The notes beneath the pieces were generated by a model, which was not told the DNA's origin, made no database searches, and saw only the letters and a list, made by a program, of their open reading frames with translations. A program made the translations under genes and the position numbers. A stretch of DNA of 41,532 nucleotides from Thermoguttaceae bacterium (GTDB lineage Bacteria > Planctomycetota > Planctomycetia > Pirellulales > Thermoguttaceae). Shown here piece by piece: positions 19,037 to 28,895 of this stretch; position 1 is the stretch's first letter; every line of letters begins with the position of its first letter. The stretch lies in NCBI GenBank assembly GCA_028694795.1, contig JAQVKF010000008.1, positions 1 through 41,532 of the forward strand, read 5' to 3'.

Positions 19037-19534
19037 ATGGATTACAGCTTTGCGAAGAATGCACGTGAATGTTCTGTGACCCATCGCGTTTTCGCACCGG
19101 GTGAGGCGTTTTATTCGTTGCTGATTGAGGAGATGAATGGACGCTTTACCCGTCGCGACTATTCGGTCGAGGCGTGGAATGATCTGCAACGTGATCCGGA
19201 GTATCCCAAAATGGACGGAGTCGTCGGATTTTGGAAGTCGAAAATCCCCGATCTTTCTTCTAAACGACAACGTTGGGCACCGAATGAGATTTTGCTGCGT
19301 TACTTCGAGGAACTCGAAAATCGTCCCGATTGCGACGACACCCGTTACGTGTTAGCTTTGCTGCTTGTGCGACGTCGATTGCTCGTTTGCGATGATGAAC
19401 ATACGGAAGAAGACCGTTCATTTCTGACCTTGCATGATCCGAAACGCGACCTGAACTTCGAAGTGGAAGTGCTAACCCCTTCAACCGAACGTTATGACGC
19501 TATTCAACAACAGCTTGCTGAACTATTACAATAA
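19037..19534 (+). CDS. Hypothetical protein
   Basis: 165-aa ORF in correct spacing after the PaaK-like gene; MDYSFAKNARECSVTHRVFAPGEAFYSLLIEEMNG..., no recognised domain. Confidence 0.7.
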   Translation: MDYSFAKNARECSVTHRVFAPGEAFYSLLIEEMNGRFTRRDYSVEAWNDLQRDPEYPKMDGVVGFWKSKIPDLSSKRQRWAPNEILLRYFEELENRPDCDDTRYVLALLLVRRRLLVCDDEHTEEDRSFLTLHDPKRDLNFEVEVLTPSTERYDAIQQQLAELLQ

Positions 19535-19540
19535 CGTTTA

Positions 19541-19584
19541 ACAAAAAGAGCGGGGCAGGACGGAGAAGCTGTCCTAACCTCGCT
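19541..19584 (-). terminator. Rho-independent-like terminator for the minus-strand ATPase gene
   Basis: Minus strand: AGCGAGGTTAGGACAGCTTCTCCGTCCTGCCCCGCTCTTTTTG; interrupted stem followed by a T-run, between convergent genes. Confidence 0.65.
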
Positions 19585-19614
19585 CGTGCAGGTCACCTGA
19601 ATACGCTTAAAAGG

Positions 19615-20484
19615 TTATCGTGGAATGGTACTGGCCTGTGTTGCCGTGGAGCTGAACGTGGCGTCATCGGCGACCGATTGCACGAGTTCAGCGTTGAGAC
19701 GTTCGACTTCTTCCGCGAATCCGAGCAGTAGGGACATATCGGCGATCCGGTTGATGCGTCGTGGAATGCCGCCGCTCACACGGTGCAGCACTTCGACCGC
19801 TTCTTCATCAAACGGCGACTCGACCGCCCCGGCGATTTCCAGTCGATGGGCCACATATTGCCCGGTTTCTTCCATAGAAAACGGTGGCAACAGTGAGCGT
19901 CCGCAGAGGCGTTCTTCCACATGCGGCAAGCGATTTAACATGGGTAACAATCCGGGTTGACCGCTCAAGATGAGGAACAGCCCATGGTGTGTCTCGTTGT
20001 CACCGAAGTTCAACAACAGTCGCAAGGTTTCCAGTGCGGGCGGCGAGAGCCGATGGGCTTCTTCCAACACGAGGACGGTCTGAATTCCACGGTGTAGATT
20101 CTCCTGTAATTGTTGTTCGATCCGTCGAACACTCACACGCACTTCTGGCGTTGGCGTGAAGACCATATCGCTGCTGGTCGCCATTCCGGAGGCCCATGCG
20201 ACCCGCTCGGCGATCTCTGCCAACAGTTCTGGAACGGGCATTTCCGGAAAGAGAATGGGTATCCAGAGTCGCGTGTCTGAGACGAGCGATTGACGCAGAT
20301 GCCCCAGCAGTGTCGTTTTGCCGACGCCCGATGGTCCGCACAACACAATGCCGTGCTGTTGATGATCAATCGCGTAGTGCAGTTTCAAAATCGCTGCCGA
20401 AATTGCTTCTGTTGCACAAAAATATTTCGACGTATCACAGTCATCAAATGGGCGTTCTTGTAATTTCCAATATTGAGTATACAT
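19615..20484 (-). CDS. ExeA/GspA-family AAA ATPase
   Basis: MYTQYWKLQERPFDDCDTSKYFCATEAISAAILKLHYAIDHQQHGIVLCGPSGVGKTTLLGHLRQSL...VLVLEEAHRLSPPALETLRLLLNF...GIPRRINRIADMSLLLGFAE. Confidence 0.88.
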   Translation of the reverse strand: MYTQYWKLQERPFDDCDTSKYFCATEAISAAILKLHYAIDHQQHGIVLCGPSGVGKTTLLGHLRQSLVSDTRLWIPILFPEMPVPELLAEIAERVAWASGMATSSDMVFTPTPEVRVSVRRIEQQLQENLHRGIQTVLVLEEAHRLSPPALETLRLLLNFGDNETHHGLFLILSGQPGLLPMLNRLPHVEERLCGRSLLPPFSMEETGQYVAHRLEIAGAVESPFDEEAVEVLHRVSGGIPRRINRIADMSLLLGFAEEVERLNAELVQSVADDATFSSTATQASTIPR

Positions 20485-20766
20485 AGGTTTTTGCCTTTTC
20501 GTACCGATTCCACTTGAGTTGAATGCACTCGTGCGATTTTGGAAGGAATTGGAAGGAATACGGGTTGGGTTAAAAACGCGACGGATTGACCGCTAAGGGA
20601 CATTGACCGTTGGGGTGTCGCGAGCGATTTTCCATAAACAATCGCCACTGTAAACGCCCAGCCAACGCACCGTCACATTCGACAAAGGTTCGATTCCAAC
20701 GAGGACGTTGGAAATCATTCACGGTTTCGTGGCCGCCTGTTCCGAGACGCCCGTGGAGCATCCTAA

Positions 20767-22032
20767 CTAGGCCTGTCCGCAAAAATTATCGATCACAGCC
20801 ACCGTGATCAATCCACAGCGGTGTAACTCCTGTACGGCTTGAAGCGTCACGGCGTTGGAAACAGTTCCAGCGTCCCGCACGAGCAACACACAATCGAGCA
20901 TGTTTCGCATCCAAGCGAGTCGTGGCTGGATGGCCAAATGGCATCGTTCGCTCAGCGTTTGCGCTTTCGAGCGAGGTTCCGTGACGGCATCTTCCGATTT
21001 GGTCAGTCGTTCGCCGGAGAATGTGACAGGAGCCGTGTTAAAGGGCGGTTCGAGCAATACTCCGCAGTCGAGCAGCACGCAATCTCGGTCACCGCATAGT
21101 TGTTCGACCATCGCTTCCAATACGGAGGTCATCACGGCGGGATTTTGTGCCAATCCATGTGACGGCAACAGTTCCAGTTCGCTATCTGTGTTCTGAATTA
21201 ACCGTTTGGAAAGTTCAGCGGCGAGCGAACGTGGGTCCGAAAGCATTTGTATTCCGGTCTGAGTTTCCTGGATATACGCTTCATCCAGCGATTCGGCTTC
21301 TTCCTGCATCGTTTGCAAGGCGGTGGACAACCCGACACAACGGGAAACGCCGCCCGGAGCTTCACGATCCGCGTCAATGAGAACCGTTCGTACGCCACGT
21401 CCACCGAGGACTTTGGCAATCAAAGCGGCGAGCGACGTAACGCCCTGAAAGGGACGCAACGACGCGATACCGACGCTGACGGGACGTTGACGTGTCCACG
21501 TTTGAATCTGATCAGCGATCCGCGTCAACGATTCCGAGGCAACCGACTCAATGTACTGCAAATGTCGATCCCAATGGAACGTTTCCGACCGACTCGCACG
21601 AATCGGACACTCCGCAAACCGTGGCTCTCGCACCGGTAAAGTATTGATCGAAAACGACTCAACCGAAGGGAACACCGCATCGGTAGGCTCATCCGTGTAG
21701 ACGGATTCGACCGCGACGGGTTTTACCGATTTCGCAGGCCTCGTCACTTTCGCGGTGGAACCGACGAGTGATTCCACAATCGACTCGACCGTTGGAGCAG
21801 TCGGTGGTTCTGCCATGTGGAAGCAGGCTTCCGTCGTAGCCTCCGCTACAGCCGCATGGGCTACCGCTTCTGCCGCTACCGCGGTATTGGCCGCCATTGT
21901 GTTTACTGCCGCCGCGATATGATCGACCATTCCCTCCCCCATGGATTCCTCTGAGGTTTGGGCGGCGGATTCGGCTTTGGCTAACGTTCGCTGATATGCT
22001 CGCAATAATGCTTGATTGACTGTTCCACTCAT
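20767..22032 (-). CDS. ParA/MinD/BY-kinase-like P-loop protein with degenerate Walker A
   Basis: VGIASLRPFQGVTSLAALIAKVLGGRGVRTVLIDADREAPGGVSRCVGL...RDCVLLDCGVLLEPPF...MLDCVLLVRDAGTVSNAVTLQAVQELHRCGL; long N-terminal Ala/Glu-rich extension. Confidence 0.75.
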   Translation of the reverse strand: MSGTVNQALLRAYQRTLAKAESAAQTSEESMGEGMVDHIAAAVNTMAANTAVAAEAVAHAAVAEATTEACFHMAEPPTAPTVESIVESLVGSTAKVTRPAKSVKPVAVESVYTDEPTDAVFPSVESFSINTLPVREPRFAECPIRASRSETFHWDRHLQYIESVASESLTRIADQIQTWTRQRPVSVGIASLRPFQGVTSLAALIAKVLGGRGVRTVLIDADREAPGGVSRCVGLSTALQTMQEEAESLDEAYIQETQTGIQMLSDPRSLAAELSKRLIQNTDSELELLPSHGLAQNPAVMTSVLEAMVEQLCGDRDCVLLDCGVLLEPPFNTAPVTFSGERLTKSEDAVTEPRSKAQTLSERCHLAIQPRLAWMRNMLDCVLLVRDAGTVSNAVTLQAVQELHRCGLITVAVIDNFCGQA

Positions 22033-22262
22033 ATTTTCACCTTCACCGAATATGCGACGAAAACGGATGAGGATATCCTCGTGTTTATGGCCATTTTGAA
22101 CGGGATGGCCGTTCCATTGGATTTTGTGATTTCGTTTCCGCCATTGGTCACGAGATCGTTATCACGAAGTCTAAATCCATCTTAAGTCAAATTCATCTTG
22201 TTTCCGACCCAGTTCCACCCGGCTCGAACCCCTATCCGAGCCGATTCCAAGTCGACTACCGA

Positions 22263-23747
22263 TTACAAACTTGGGATGACGATTTCGCCATGTTCCGTAT
22301 TTGGATATGCTGGCGTGCTGTCGACCGTAGGCAGGGTTATTTCGACATATCCCGTGTCCGGATAATCCGGTGTTTCGATCGGTTTCAAGCTGTCCGCATC
22401 GTTCAAGCCATCCGTACTGGTCGGTTGGTCTGACGAAGCAATCGGCGGCTGAGTCGTATCCGAGATCGCCGGCAATGGCGGCAGATCGTTTTGTGGGACG
22501 GTCGCATCGGTTGGTTGAGCCGCTGGTCGAACTTGGGAAGCGTCCGCGGCGATGGCTACGCCATTAGGAAGGGGTAACATCGGTTCCGTCGAGGCCGTGT
22601 CCGTCGCGAATCGGTCCGTGGCGAGTGATTCTGCCGCGAATGGATCCGAGGTCCGCGGTTCCGCTATGAATCGCGAGTCGAATCGGCTAACTGGTTCCAC
22701 CGTATTGACAGGCGGAGTCATCGGGATTTCCAAACCGTTTTGAGCGATTTCTGGCGAGGAATCCGTTACCCCTGGTAAGGTTGTTTTTGGCGATGGTGTT
22801 CCCGGCACGTTCGTTTCAGGCAACCCCGCCTCTGGTAGCATGGGTAATCCTGTTTGTGCGATCGCATCCGTCATCGGCAGCGAAGCCGTTTGCGCGGCCG
22901 CACTGGGCGTGGACGAGGAGACGGTCGTTTGAGTCACATGATTGGTCGGCTGGGAAGCCGTTAGACTGGGTAACGTGACTGCCGAGCCAAAATCACTCAT
23001 CGGTTCTAGTTCCGTGAGATTGATCTTTGCCTCTGGTTGTCGCGGATTGAGTTTTTCTTTTTGCGCGTCCGAGTTGGCGATCTGTTGGCTCAAATCGCTG
23101 TGCGGTCCAATCGGTTCGGGAATCGTCTGCCGGATCGTGTGAATGACTCCCAACGCGACCACCAACATAGCGGCCACGCCCATCGGCACACGCCAATCAC
23201 GCCGGCGTCCGCGTGACGCCTCCGGAAGATTCCGAGACGCCACCACTTGCGGTCGGTTTTCCTCCCGTGATGCTCTCGAGGCGGAACCATGTGGCACGAA
23301 TTCTTCCATCCGACGTACGGACAATTTTTCCGAAGAGTCGGCGCATTCAGCAACTGCCGTATGGACCGCATCGGCGGTGTTTGATTCGGGAACCACACCC
23401 GGCACCGCCTGGACGGTGAAGACCGGAGTTCCCGGCAACACGAGCGGCTCAGAAGGCATCGTTTGGGCCCCCTCTGTCCATCGAGTTTCCGCATATCGTT
23501 CGGTAGAGCGATCCGACTTCTCGGCGTTGTCAAATGGAACGGAAACGTCCAGTGGGACATGGTCCGTTGGTCTTTTTTGACTATTTTTCGGCGGGAAATC
23601 TGCGGTATGAGAGCTTCCCATGGAACTGGTGACACGAGGAATGGTCGCGAGTACCACGAAGCCAAGATCCGGTGATGCCGCGGAATGGTTCATCGAAGCG
23701 AAACCGTCTTTTTGCATGGTCATATTCCTTACATTCCTTGTATCCAC
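22263..23747 (-). CDS. Single-pass membrane protein with Pro/Thr/Ser-rich extracytoplasmic region
   Basis: 494-aa ORF; TM near RDWRVPMGVAAMLVVALGVIHTI; low-complexity C-terminal half ending with two similar units. Start uncertain (downstream Met at 23720 possible). Confidence 0.7.
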   Translation of the reverse strand: MDTRNVRNMTMQKDGFASMNHSAASPDLGFVVLATIPRVTSSMGSSHTADFPPKNSQKRPTDHVPLDVSVPFDNAEKSDRSTERYAETRWTEGAQTMPSEPLVLPGTPVFTVQAVPGVVPESNTADAVHTAVAECADSSEKLSVRRMEEFVPHGSASRASREENRPQVVASRNLPEASRGRRRDWRVPMGVAAMLVVALGVIHTIRQTIPEPIGPHSDLSQQIANSDAQKEKLNPRQPEAKINLTELEPMSDFGSAVTLPSLTASQPTNHVTQTTVSSSTPSAAAQTASLPMTDAIAQTGLPMLPEAGLPETNVPGTPSPKTTLPGVTDSSPEIAQNGLEIPMTPPVNTVEPVSRFDSRFIAEPRTSDPFAAESLATDRFATDTASTEPMLPLPNGVAIAADASQVRPAAQPTDATVPQNDLPPLPAISDTTQPPIASSDQPTSTDGLNDADSLKPIETPDYPDTGYVEITLPTVDSTPAYPNTEHGEIVIPSL

Positions 23748-24680
23748 CTATTCCAATCGTGACGTGCACGCACCCCGACGACGAATACAGTGTCCATTCG
23801 TTTACGGAGTTCAATGGAATAAACGGTAAAATCATCGACATACGATGGGGTGGACACCTTGCGGCCGCATTCCAAATGGGACCGTTAGTGTCCATTCCAC
23901 TCGTTCTCTTTTTCGGTTTCCGACACCAATCCTGACGCATCCTTGCAAAGATTCGGTCACCTCTCAGAGACGAAATCTCCTCCGCACGGGAGCGATCATT
24001 GGTGGAACAGATTCTTTATCGGTTAGAATGATAACGAACTTGAGGTTTGTATTGTTTTTCATGATAAAATCAAATGGGTTGCTTTGGCTGTGTAGATAAA
24101 ATGATCAATCCAAAAACGTCCGATATTTGGAACGGAGGGGGATTTCGCGTAAAAAATTTTTGCCGGAGGTGTTTACGGAGGTTTCTTAGAAGTATATGAT
24201 AGGACAGAGGGGATTTTGCGCTCAATGGTCAGGGGTATCACGCGTCGATAAGTGATTCGTGATGGTCGTGGGACGTTTCCTAGGCATTGTGGGGGCAAAG
24301 GACGCCGCGAATCCGATTCCAAGAGCATAACGAGTCGCTCAACTTTTCTGCGAGCTTTTCGTTTGGAGATTCGCCCTCGTCGGTCGTCGATGGCCGGCCT
24401 TTGGGAAGCAGTATTTTCCGTATGTTTTGAAATTTGAACCAGTAAGGCAGAAACGTTGCAGGCGTTTGGGGCGTATCGGCAGGATTCGTCGGGCGTTCGA
24501 TCGGTTCGGCCGTGATATCCCTTGGGATATTCGTTTTTCGCGCATTCGAAGTTTGATCATCGTCCGTGTTTTTATGGAAGAGTTCCGGACGTTTTTCGGG
24601 ATTTCGAAGAAGCGAAACATCCATCGTGGGCCGTTTCTGTTTTGTGCATCACTTCAGGATCCAGGATAAAAGGACAGCGT

Positions 24681-26012
24681 ATGCCGATCTTCCAGTTCGA
24701 AGCCCGGGACGCAACCGGACAGGAAATCAAGAATACGATTGAGGCGGCAACCGAGGAGGAAGCTCACGCCACAATACGTCAAATGGGATATTTTGTGACG
24801 AAGATATCCGTCAAGAAATCTCGTTCGACGGCGGATAAAAAGAAGGCGGTCGGTCGCAAGAAGACCTTTGCGCTGGGAGGCATCAAATCGAAGGTATTGA
24901 CGACATTCACCCGCCAACTTTCGATTTTGCAGGACGCGGGTTTAACGATTCTGCGTAGTCTGCGTATTCTGGAGCAGCAATCGAAACCGGGGGCGTTAAA
25001 GAACGCTCTCATCGATATTTGTGACGACATTGAGGGTGGTTCGACATTGTCAGAGGCGATGGCGAAGCAGCCGAAGAATTTTAGTCGATTATTTGTGAAC
25101 ATGATCAAAGCGGGTGAAGCGGGTGGTGCGTTGGAGGTGATTCTTCAGCGACTCGCCGATTTTCAAGAGAGTTCGGAGTCGTTGAAGCGTAAGGTGAAGG
25201 GCGCGTTGATCTACCCGGTGTCGGTGGTGACCTTTGCGACGGGTATTTTGGTCTTCATTATGTGGAAGATCGTGCCGGAGTTTGAGAAAATTTTCTCGAA
25301 CTTTGGTTTGAAACTGCCCGCGATGACGTTGCTATTGACGAAGGGGTCTTTTTTCGTATTGAACTATTGGTTCTTGATACCGGGGATTCCGTTTTCGATC
25401 TGGTTATTTATCAAACTAGTTAGGAAATTTGCGCCGGGCAGGTATGGGTGGGATTTATTCCTGCTGAAGATGCCGATTTTCGGTCAATTGGTAGAAAAGA
25501 ACATTTGTGCGCGAACCATGCGAACGTTGGGTACGTTGGTAGCTTCTGGTGTGCCGATTTTGGAGGCGATGAACATTACGAAGGAGACGAGTAACAACGC
25601 CGTTTTTGAGTTAATGTATCAGAAGGTATTGGAGGCGATTCGGGAAGGTGAACCGATTGCGGGGCCGTTGAAGCAGCATTCGTATACATCGTTTCATCCG
25701 GTGGCGTTATTTTTCTGGTTCGCGTTTATCGGCGGTCCGATTGGTGCGTTGCTGTACATGACGAGAATGCGGGCACGCATTGTGGACGACATGGTGGTCA
25801 ACATGATCGACGTGGGTGAGGAGACGGGTGAGTTGGACAAGATGCTCTACAAAGTCGCTGATACTTACGATGAAGAGGTGGCGGTATTGACCGAAGGTTT
25901 GACGAAGTTGATGGAACCACTCATGATTATCGTTTTGGGTGGTATGGTTGGTTTCATTGTGATTGCGTTGTTCCTTCCGTTGGTGGACCTGATTCAGAAC
26001 CTGTCGAAGTAG
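24681..26012 (+). CDS. Type II secretion / type IV pilus inner-membrane protein GspF/PilC family
   Basis: MPIFQFEARDATGQEIKNTIEAATEEEAHATIRQMGYFVTKI...LTTFTRQLSILQDAGLTILRSLRILEQQSKPGALKNALIDICDDIEGGSTLSEAMAKQPKNFSRLFVNMIKAGEAGGALEVILQRLADFQE...MIDVGEETGELDKMLYKVADTYDEEV...LMEPLMIIVLGGMVGFIVIALFLPL. Track start 24522 adds a non-homologous leader. Confidence 0.94.
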   Translation: MPIFQFEARDATGQEIKNTIEAATEEEAHATIRQMGYFVTKISVKKSRSTADKKKAVGRKKTFALGGIKSKVLTTFTRQLSILQDAGLTILRSLRILEQQSKPGALKNALIDICDDIEGGSTLSEAMAKQPKNFSRLFVNMIKAGEAGGALEVILQRLADFQESSESLKRKVKGALIYPVSVVTFATGILVFIMWKIVPEFEKIFSNFGLKLPAMTLLLTKGSFFVLNYWFLIPGIPFSIWLFIKLVRKFAPGRYGWDLFLLKMPIFGQLVEKNICARTMRTLGTLVASGVPILEAMNITKETSNNAVFELMYQKVLEAIREGEPIAGPLKQHSYTSFHPVALFFWFAFIGGPIGALLYMTRMRARIVDDMVVNMIDVGEETGELDKMLYKVADTYDEEVAVLTEGLTKLMEPLMIIVLGGMVGFIVIALFLPLVDLIQNLSK

Positions 26013-26257
26013 TGGTACCTGTCGAAATAGCGGCGATATCGAGGATATCGGACAAAATAGAGGCTGATACGTCGTTATCGAGAATTGGGCTATCGAAGGA
26101 TTAGGGCAGAAGCCGATGTCGGCGTTATCGCGATGTCGAAGTGGCGGGTGATGGGGGAGTAACCGGTGAGGTGCCCCCCGTCGCGGAGCGTTGGCGTTCC
26201 ATCAGGACGATTCATTGTTTGGGATGGAAATGGATGTGAAGATCATTTGGCCATGGT

Positions 26258-26308
26258 ACTCATACTAATACGGCACTCATACTAATACGGCACTCATACT
26301 AATATTGA
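26258..26308 (+). repeat. Tandem 17-bp direct repeat, 3 units (third degenerate)
   Basis: ACTCATACTAATACGGC x2 then ACTCATACTAATATTGA, 16 bp upstream of the pseudopilin start. Confidence 0.9.
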
Positions 26309-26324
26309 TAAGTGAGAAGCAGAG

Positions 26325-27242
26325 ATGAATCATAATACGAAGGGACGCTCGGCGTTTACGCTGGTGGAGTTATTGGTGGTGATCACGATCATCGGGATGC
26401 TGGCGGCGTTGATATCGGTAGCGGCGTCGATGGCGATGGGTGCTGCGCGTCGCAGTGCGATTAAGATGGAAATGACGCAGCTTTCCGTGGCGTTGGAGAA
26501 TTACAAGACGAAGTATGGCGAATATCCGCCGGACGGAACGGACACGGCAGCGGTAATTCGCCATTTGCGCAAAGCGTTTCCAAAAATGATGGATCCACCG
26601 AAGATGGACGCGACGAACACCTATGTGTTGTTGCCGTTCAAGTGTGGTCGTGGAGCCCATTCCGCTTTTGATGAAGTCCCTGTCACACCGGCGACGGCGT
26701 TGGTTCTATTTTTAGGTGGTAATTTATCGAAGAATCCGTTGAATCCGCTTTCGACATCTGGTGATCGAGTGGATGCGTTTTACGAATTCAAAGAGGATCA
26801 GCTGATCGAAGTCGCAGGGGGACCGCAGTACTTTCCATCTGGTTTGGAGCGAGATGAGGTCGCGCCGTTTGTCTATTTCAAAGCGCGTTTGACGAACGAT
26901 GGTGGTGCGTATTTTAATCGTGATAGTAAAGGCAATGCGATTCCGCTTTGTTGGCCGTTGGATTTGACGACGACCCCGCCGGTGGGTTTTGCGGTACCAT
27001 ATGCCGACAGCACCAAAAGCGATCCTGATCCGGCGAACTTAGAGGGGTCGAAATGGCGGGAGGCGACGAAGTACCAGATTGTGACCGCCGGCTTGGATGG
27101 TTTGTTCAGTGATCCGACGTTAGCGGGTGGCGACGTGTCGGTACGTGGCAGTAAGACGACGAACTTCGGTTGGAGCGAGGCAGATTACGATAATCTGACG
27201 AACTTTGCGGAAGGTACGATAGGCGACGAGTTGGAACAGTAG
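26325..27242 (+). CDS. GspG-like pseudopilin
   Basis: GRSAFTLVELLVVITIIGMLAALISVAASMAMGAARRSAIKMEMTQLSVALENYKTKYGEYPPDG. Confidence 0.9.
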   Translation: MNHNTKGRSAFTLVELLVVITIIGMLAALISVAASMAMGAARRSAIKMEMTQLSVALENYKTKYGEYPPDGTDTAAVIRHLRKAFPKMMDPPKMDATNTYVLLPFKCGRGAHSAFDEVPVTPATALVLFLGGNLSKNPLNPLSTSGDRVDAFYEFKEDQLIEVAGGPQYFPSGLERDEVAPFVYFKARLTNDGGAYFNRDSKGNAIPLCWPLDLTTTPPVGFAVPYADSTKSDPDPANLEGSKWREATKYQIVTAGLDGLFSDPTLAGGDVSVRGSKTTNFGWSEADYDNLTNFAEGTIGDELEQ

Positions 27243-27530
27243 TGTGCAGCCGCTTCGGACAGCCTAGCGGTCGATCCAATCACCTAGGGTTGCCCGATAG
27301 AGTATCCATGGTAGAGAGATTCGAGTCCATGACAGGGCGGATGTGCGATGAGTGAACCTGGCGGCGGATGCGACGTGGGGAATGATTCACGAGCGGATTG
27401 TCGCTCGCCGCGAATGCTCTTCGGCTTGTTTTTGTCGATTGAGTGAACTGGACGTGTATAGAATAGGGGTGGAGAAAAAAGACATCTTTTCCTCGCCACC
27501 TTATCATCATAAGACAGAGGAGACCGTTTG

Positions 27531-28895
27531 ATGCGACGGGATCATCGAAAACCTACTATATTCACGACAGGCCGCATGGGATTGCTGGTGAGGCGATCCG
27601 ATTTTGGTTTTTGTCCGGGTATGACGCTGGTGGAATTACTGGTGGCGATAGCGATTCTGGCGATCTTAGCGTCGGTTGGAATGTTAGCGGTCGAAGGCGG
27701 TCGTGAGGCGGCGCGTCGAACGGCGACGCAAGCGACCGTCGTAAAAATTGGCGATATACTCACGCAGCGATATGAATCGTATCTGGAGCGTAAGTTGCCG
27801 TTATCGTCGAATCAGATCGACCAATTGGCGTTGAACGCGAACTTCTGGACGACCTATTGGGGGGGCTTGTCGAATACAGGTTATTGGAAGGTAAGCAGTG
27901 GCATTCCAAATGGTTTATCGTTGACAATTTCGACGTTGACACCGATGATGACACAGGGTTATTCGCTGACGCCGCAGAACATCAAGCAGTATGTGTTGAA
28001 TAACATTTCGCAAGATCCGGCGGTAAAACTTGCGGCGATCAACATGACGTTATCGAAGATGCGAGCGCTTGTGCGGTTGACGGTGATGCGGGATACGATT
28101 CGTCTAGAGATGCCGGAGAAGCCGGCGGATTTGTGGATGATGAATTCGGATGGAACCCGCACGAACCAGCGGAATAATCCGGTCTGGGCGAAGTATGGCG
28201 TTTCACAACTCACGACGCCGGCGATGGAGTATATGTGGTCGATGACCGATGTGAAGGATCTAAATCAAGCGGATATTCTTTATTTGGTGGTGATGCAATC
28301 GTCTCCGGACGTACTTACCCAATTTAGTGAATCGGAAGTGGATGATATTGGTTTTGCGGAGGATGGAACGCCGAATCCGAACGATTTGAAGGAGTTTGTG
28401 GATGCGTGGGGGTTGCCGATGATCTTTTTCCGTTGGGCACCGGGTTATTCGCTGTCGGAGATCCAGTCGAGCGCGTCAACGGAAAGCGGTTTGGATGGTG
28501 ATTGGAGTGCGATGACGGATGGCAAGATGCGGTCGATTGAAATCACGAATAAGGACGGAACGAAAACGTCTGTTCAGGTGGGTCCTTACGAGCAAGTTCG
28601 TTGGTTGTTACACGAAAACGACCCCGATCCGTTAGACGTTTCGAATATGGATCCCTATGCGTGGCGTACAGTTCCGATTGTGGTTTCGGCCGGTCCGGAC
28701 GGCGAATTTGGGATGTTTTTCGATCAGTTAGAGACGTGGACGAACCAGACGTTCATACTTCAGCAACCGGATTCAGGTGGCGATCAGACGCTTTTTGGTT
28801 CACCGATGATCAAAGAGGGTGGGCTATTCAAGCATAGTCTGGACCAAGTGAGCGATAACGTGACGAATCACCAGCTATCGGAGGTCCAGCAATGA
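27531..28895 (+). CDS. Large prepilin-like protein
   Basis: PGMTLVELLVAIAILAILASVGMLAVEGGREAARRTATQ; ATG 27531, directly preceded by a TTG the ORF caller used as start. Confidence 0.87.
   Translation: MRRDHRKPTIFTTGRMGLLVRRSDFGFCPGMTLVELLVAIAILAILASVGMLAVEGGREAARRTATQATVVKIGDILTQRYESYLERKLPLSSNQIDQLALNANFWTTYWGGLSNTGYWKVSSGIPNGLSLTISTLTPMMTQGYSLTPQNIKQYVLNNISQDPAVKLAAINMTLSKMRALVRLTVMRDTIRLEMPEKPADLWMMNSDGTRTNQRNNPVWAKYGVSQLTTPAMEYMWSMTDVKDLNQADILYLVVMQSSPDVLTQFSESEVDDIGFAEDGTPNPNDLKEFVDAWGLPMIFFRWAPGYSLSEIQSSASTESGLDGDWSAMTDGKMRSIEITNKDGTKTSVQVGPYEQVRWLLHENDPDPLDVSNMDPYAWRTVPIVVSAGPDGEFGMFFDQLETWTNQTFILQQPDSGGDQTLFGSPMIKEGGLFKHSLDQVSDNVTNHQLSEVQQ

Noticed and set aside
18476-19270. 264-aa minus ORF
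   Set aside because: Antisense to the well-supported PaaK-like gene and the following CDS; Arg/Ser/His-rich composition typical of shadow ORFs.
24000-24680. Long upstream region of gspF as a possible riboswitch or sRNA
   Set aside because: No recognised aptamer or clear stem set found by eye; needs a covariance search before claiming anything.
26258-26308. Possible CRISPR-like array
   Set aside because: Units are directly tandem with no spacers, only 17 bp, and there are no cas genes.
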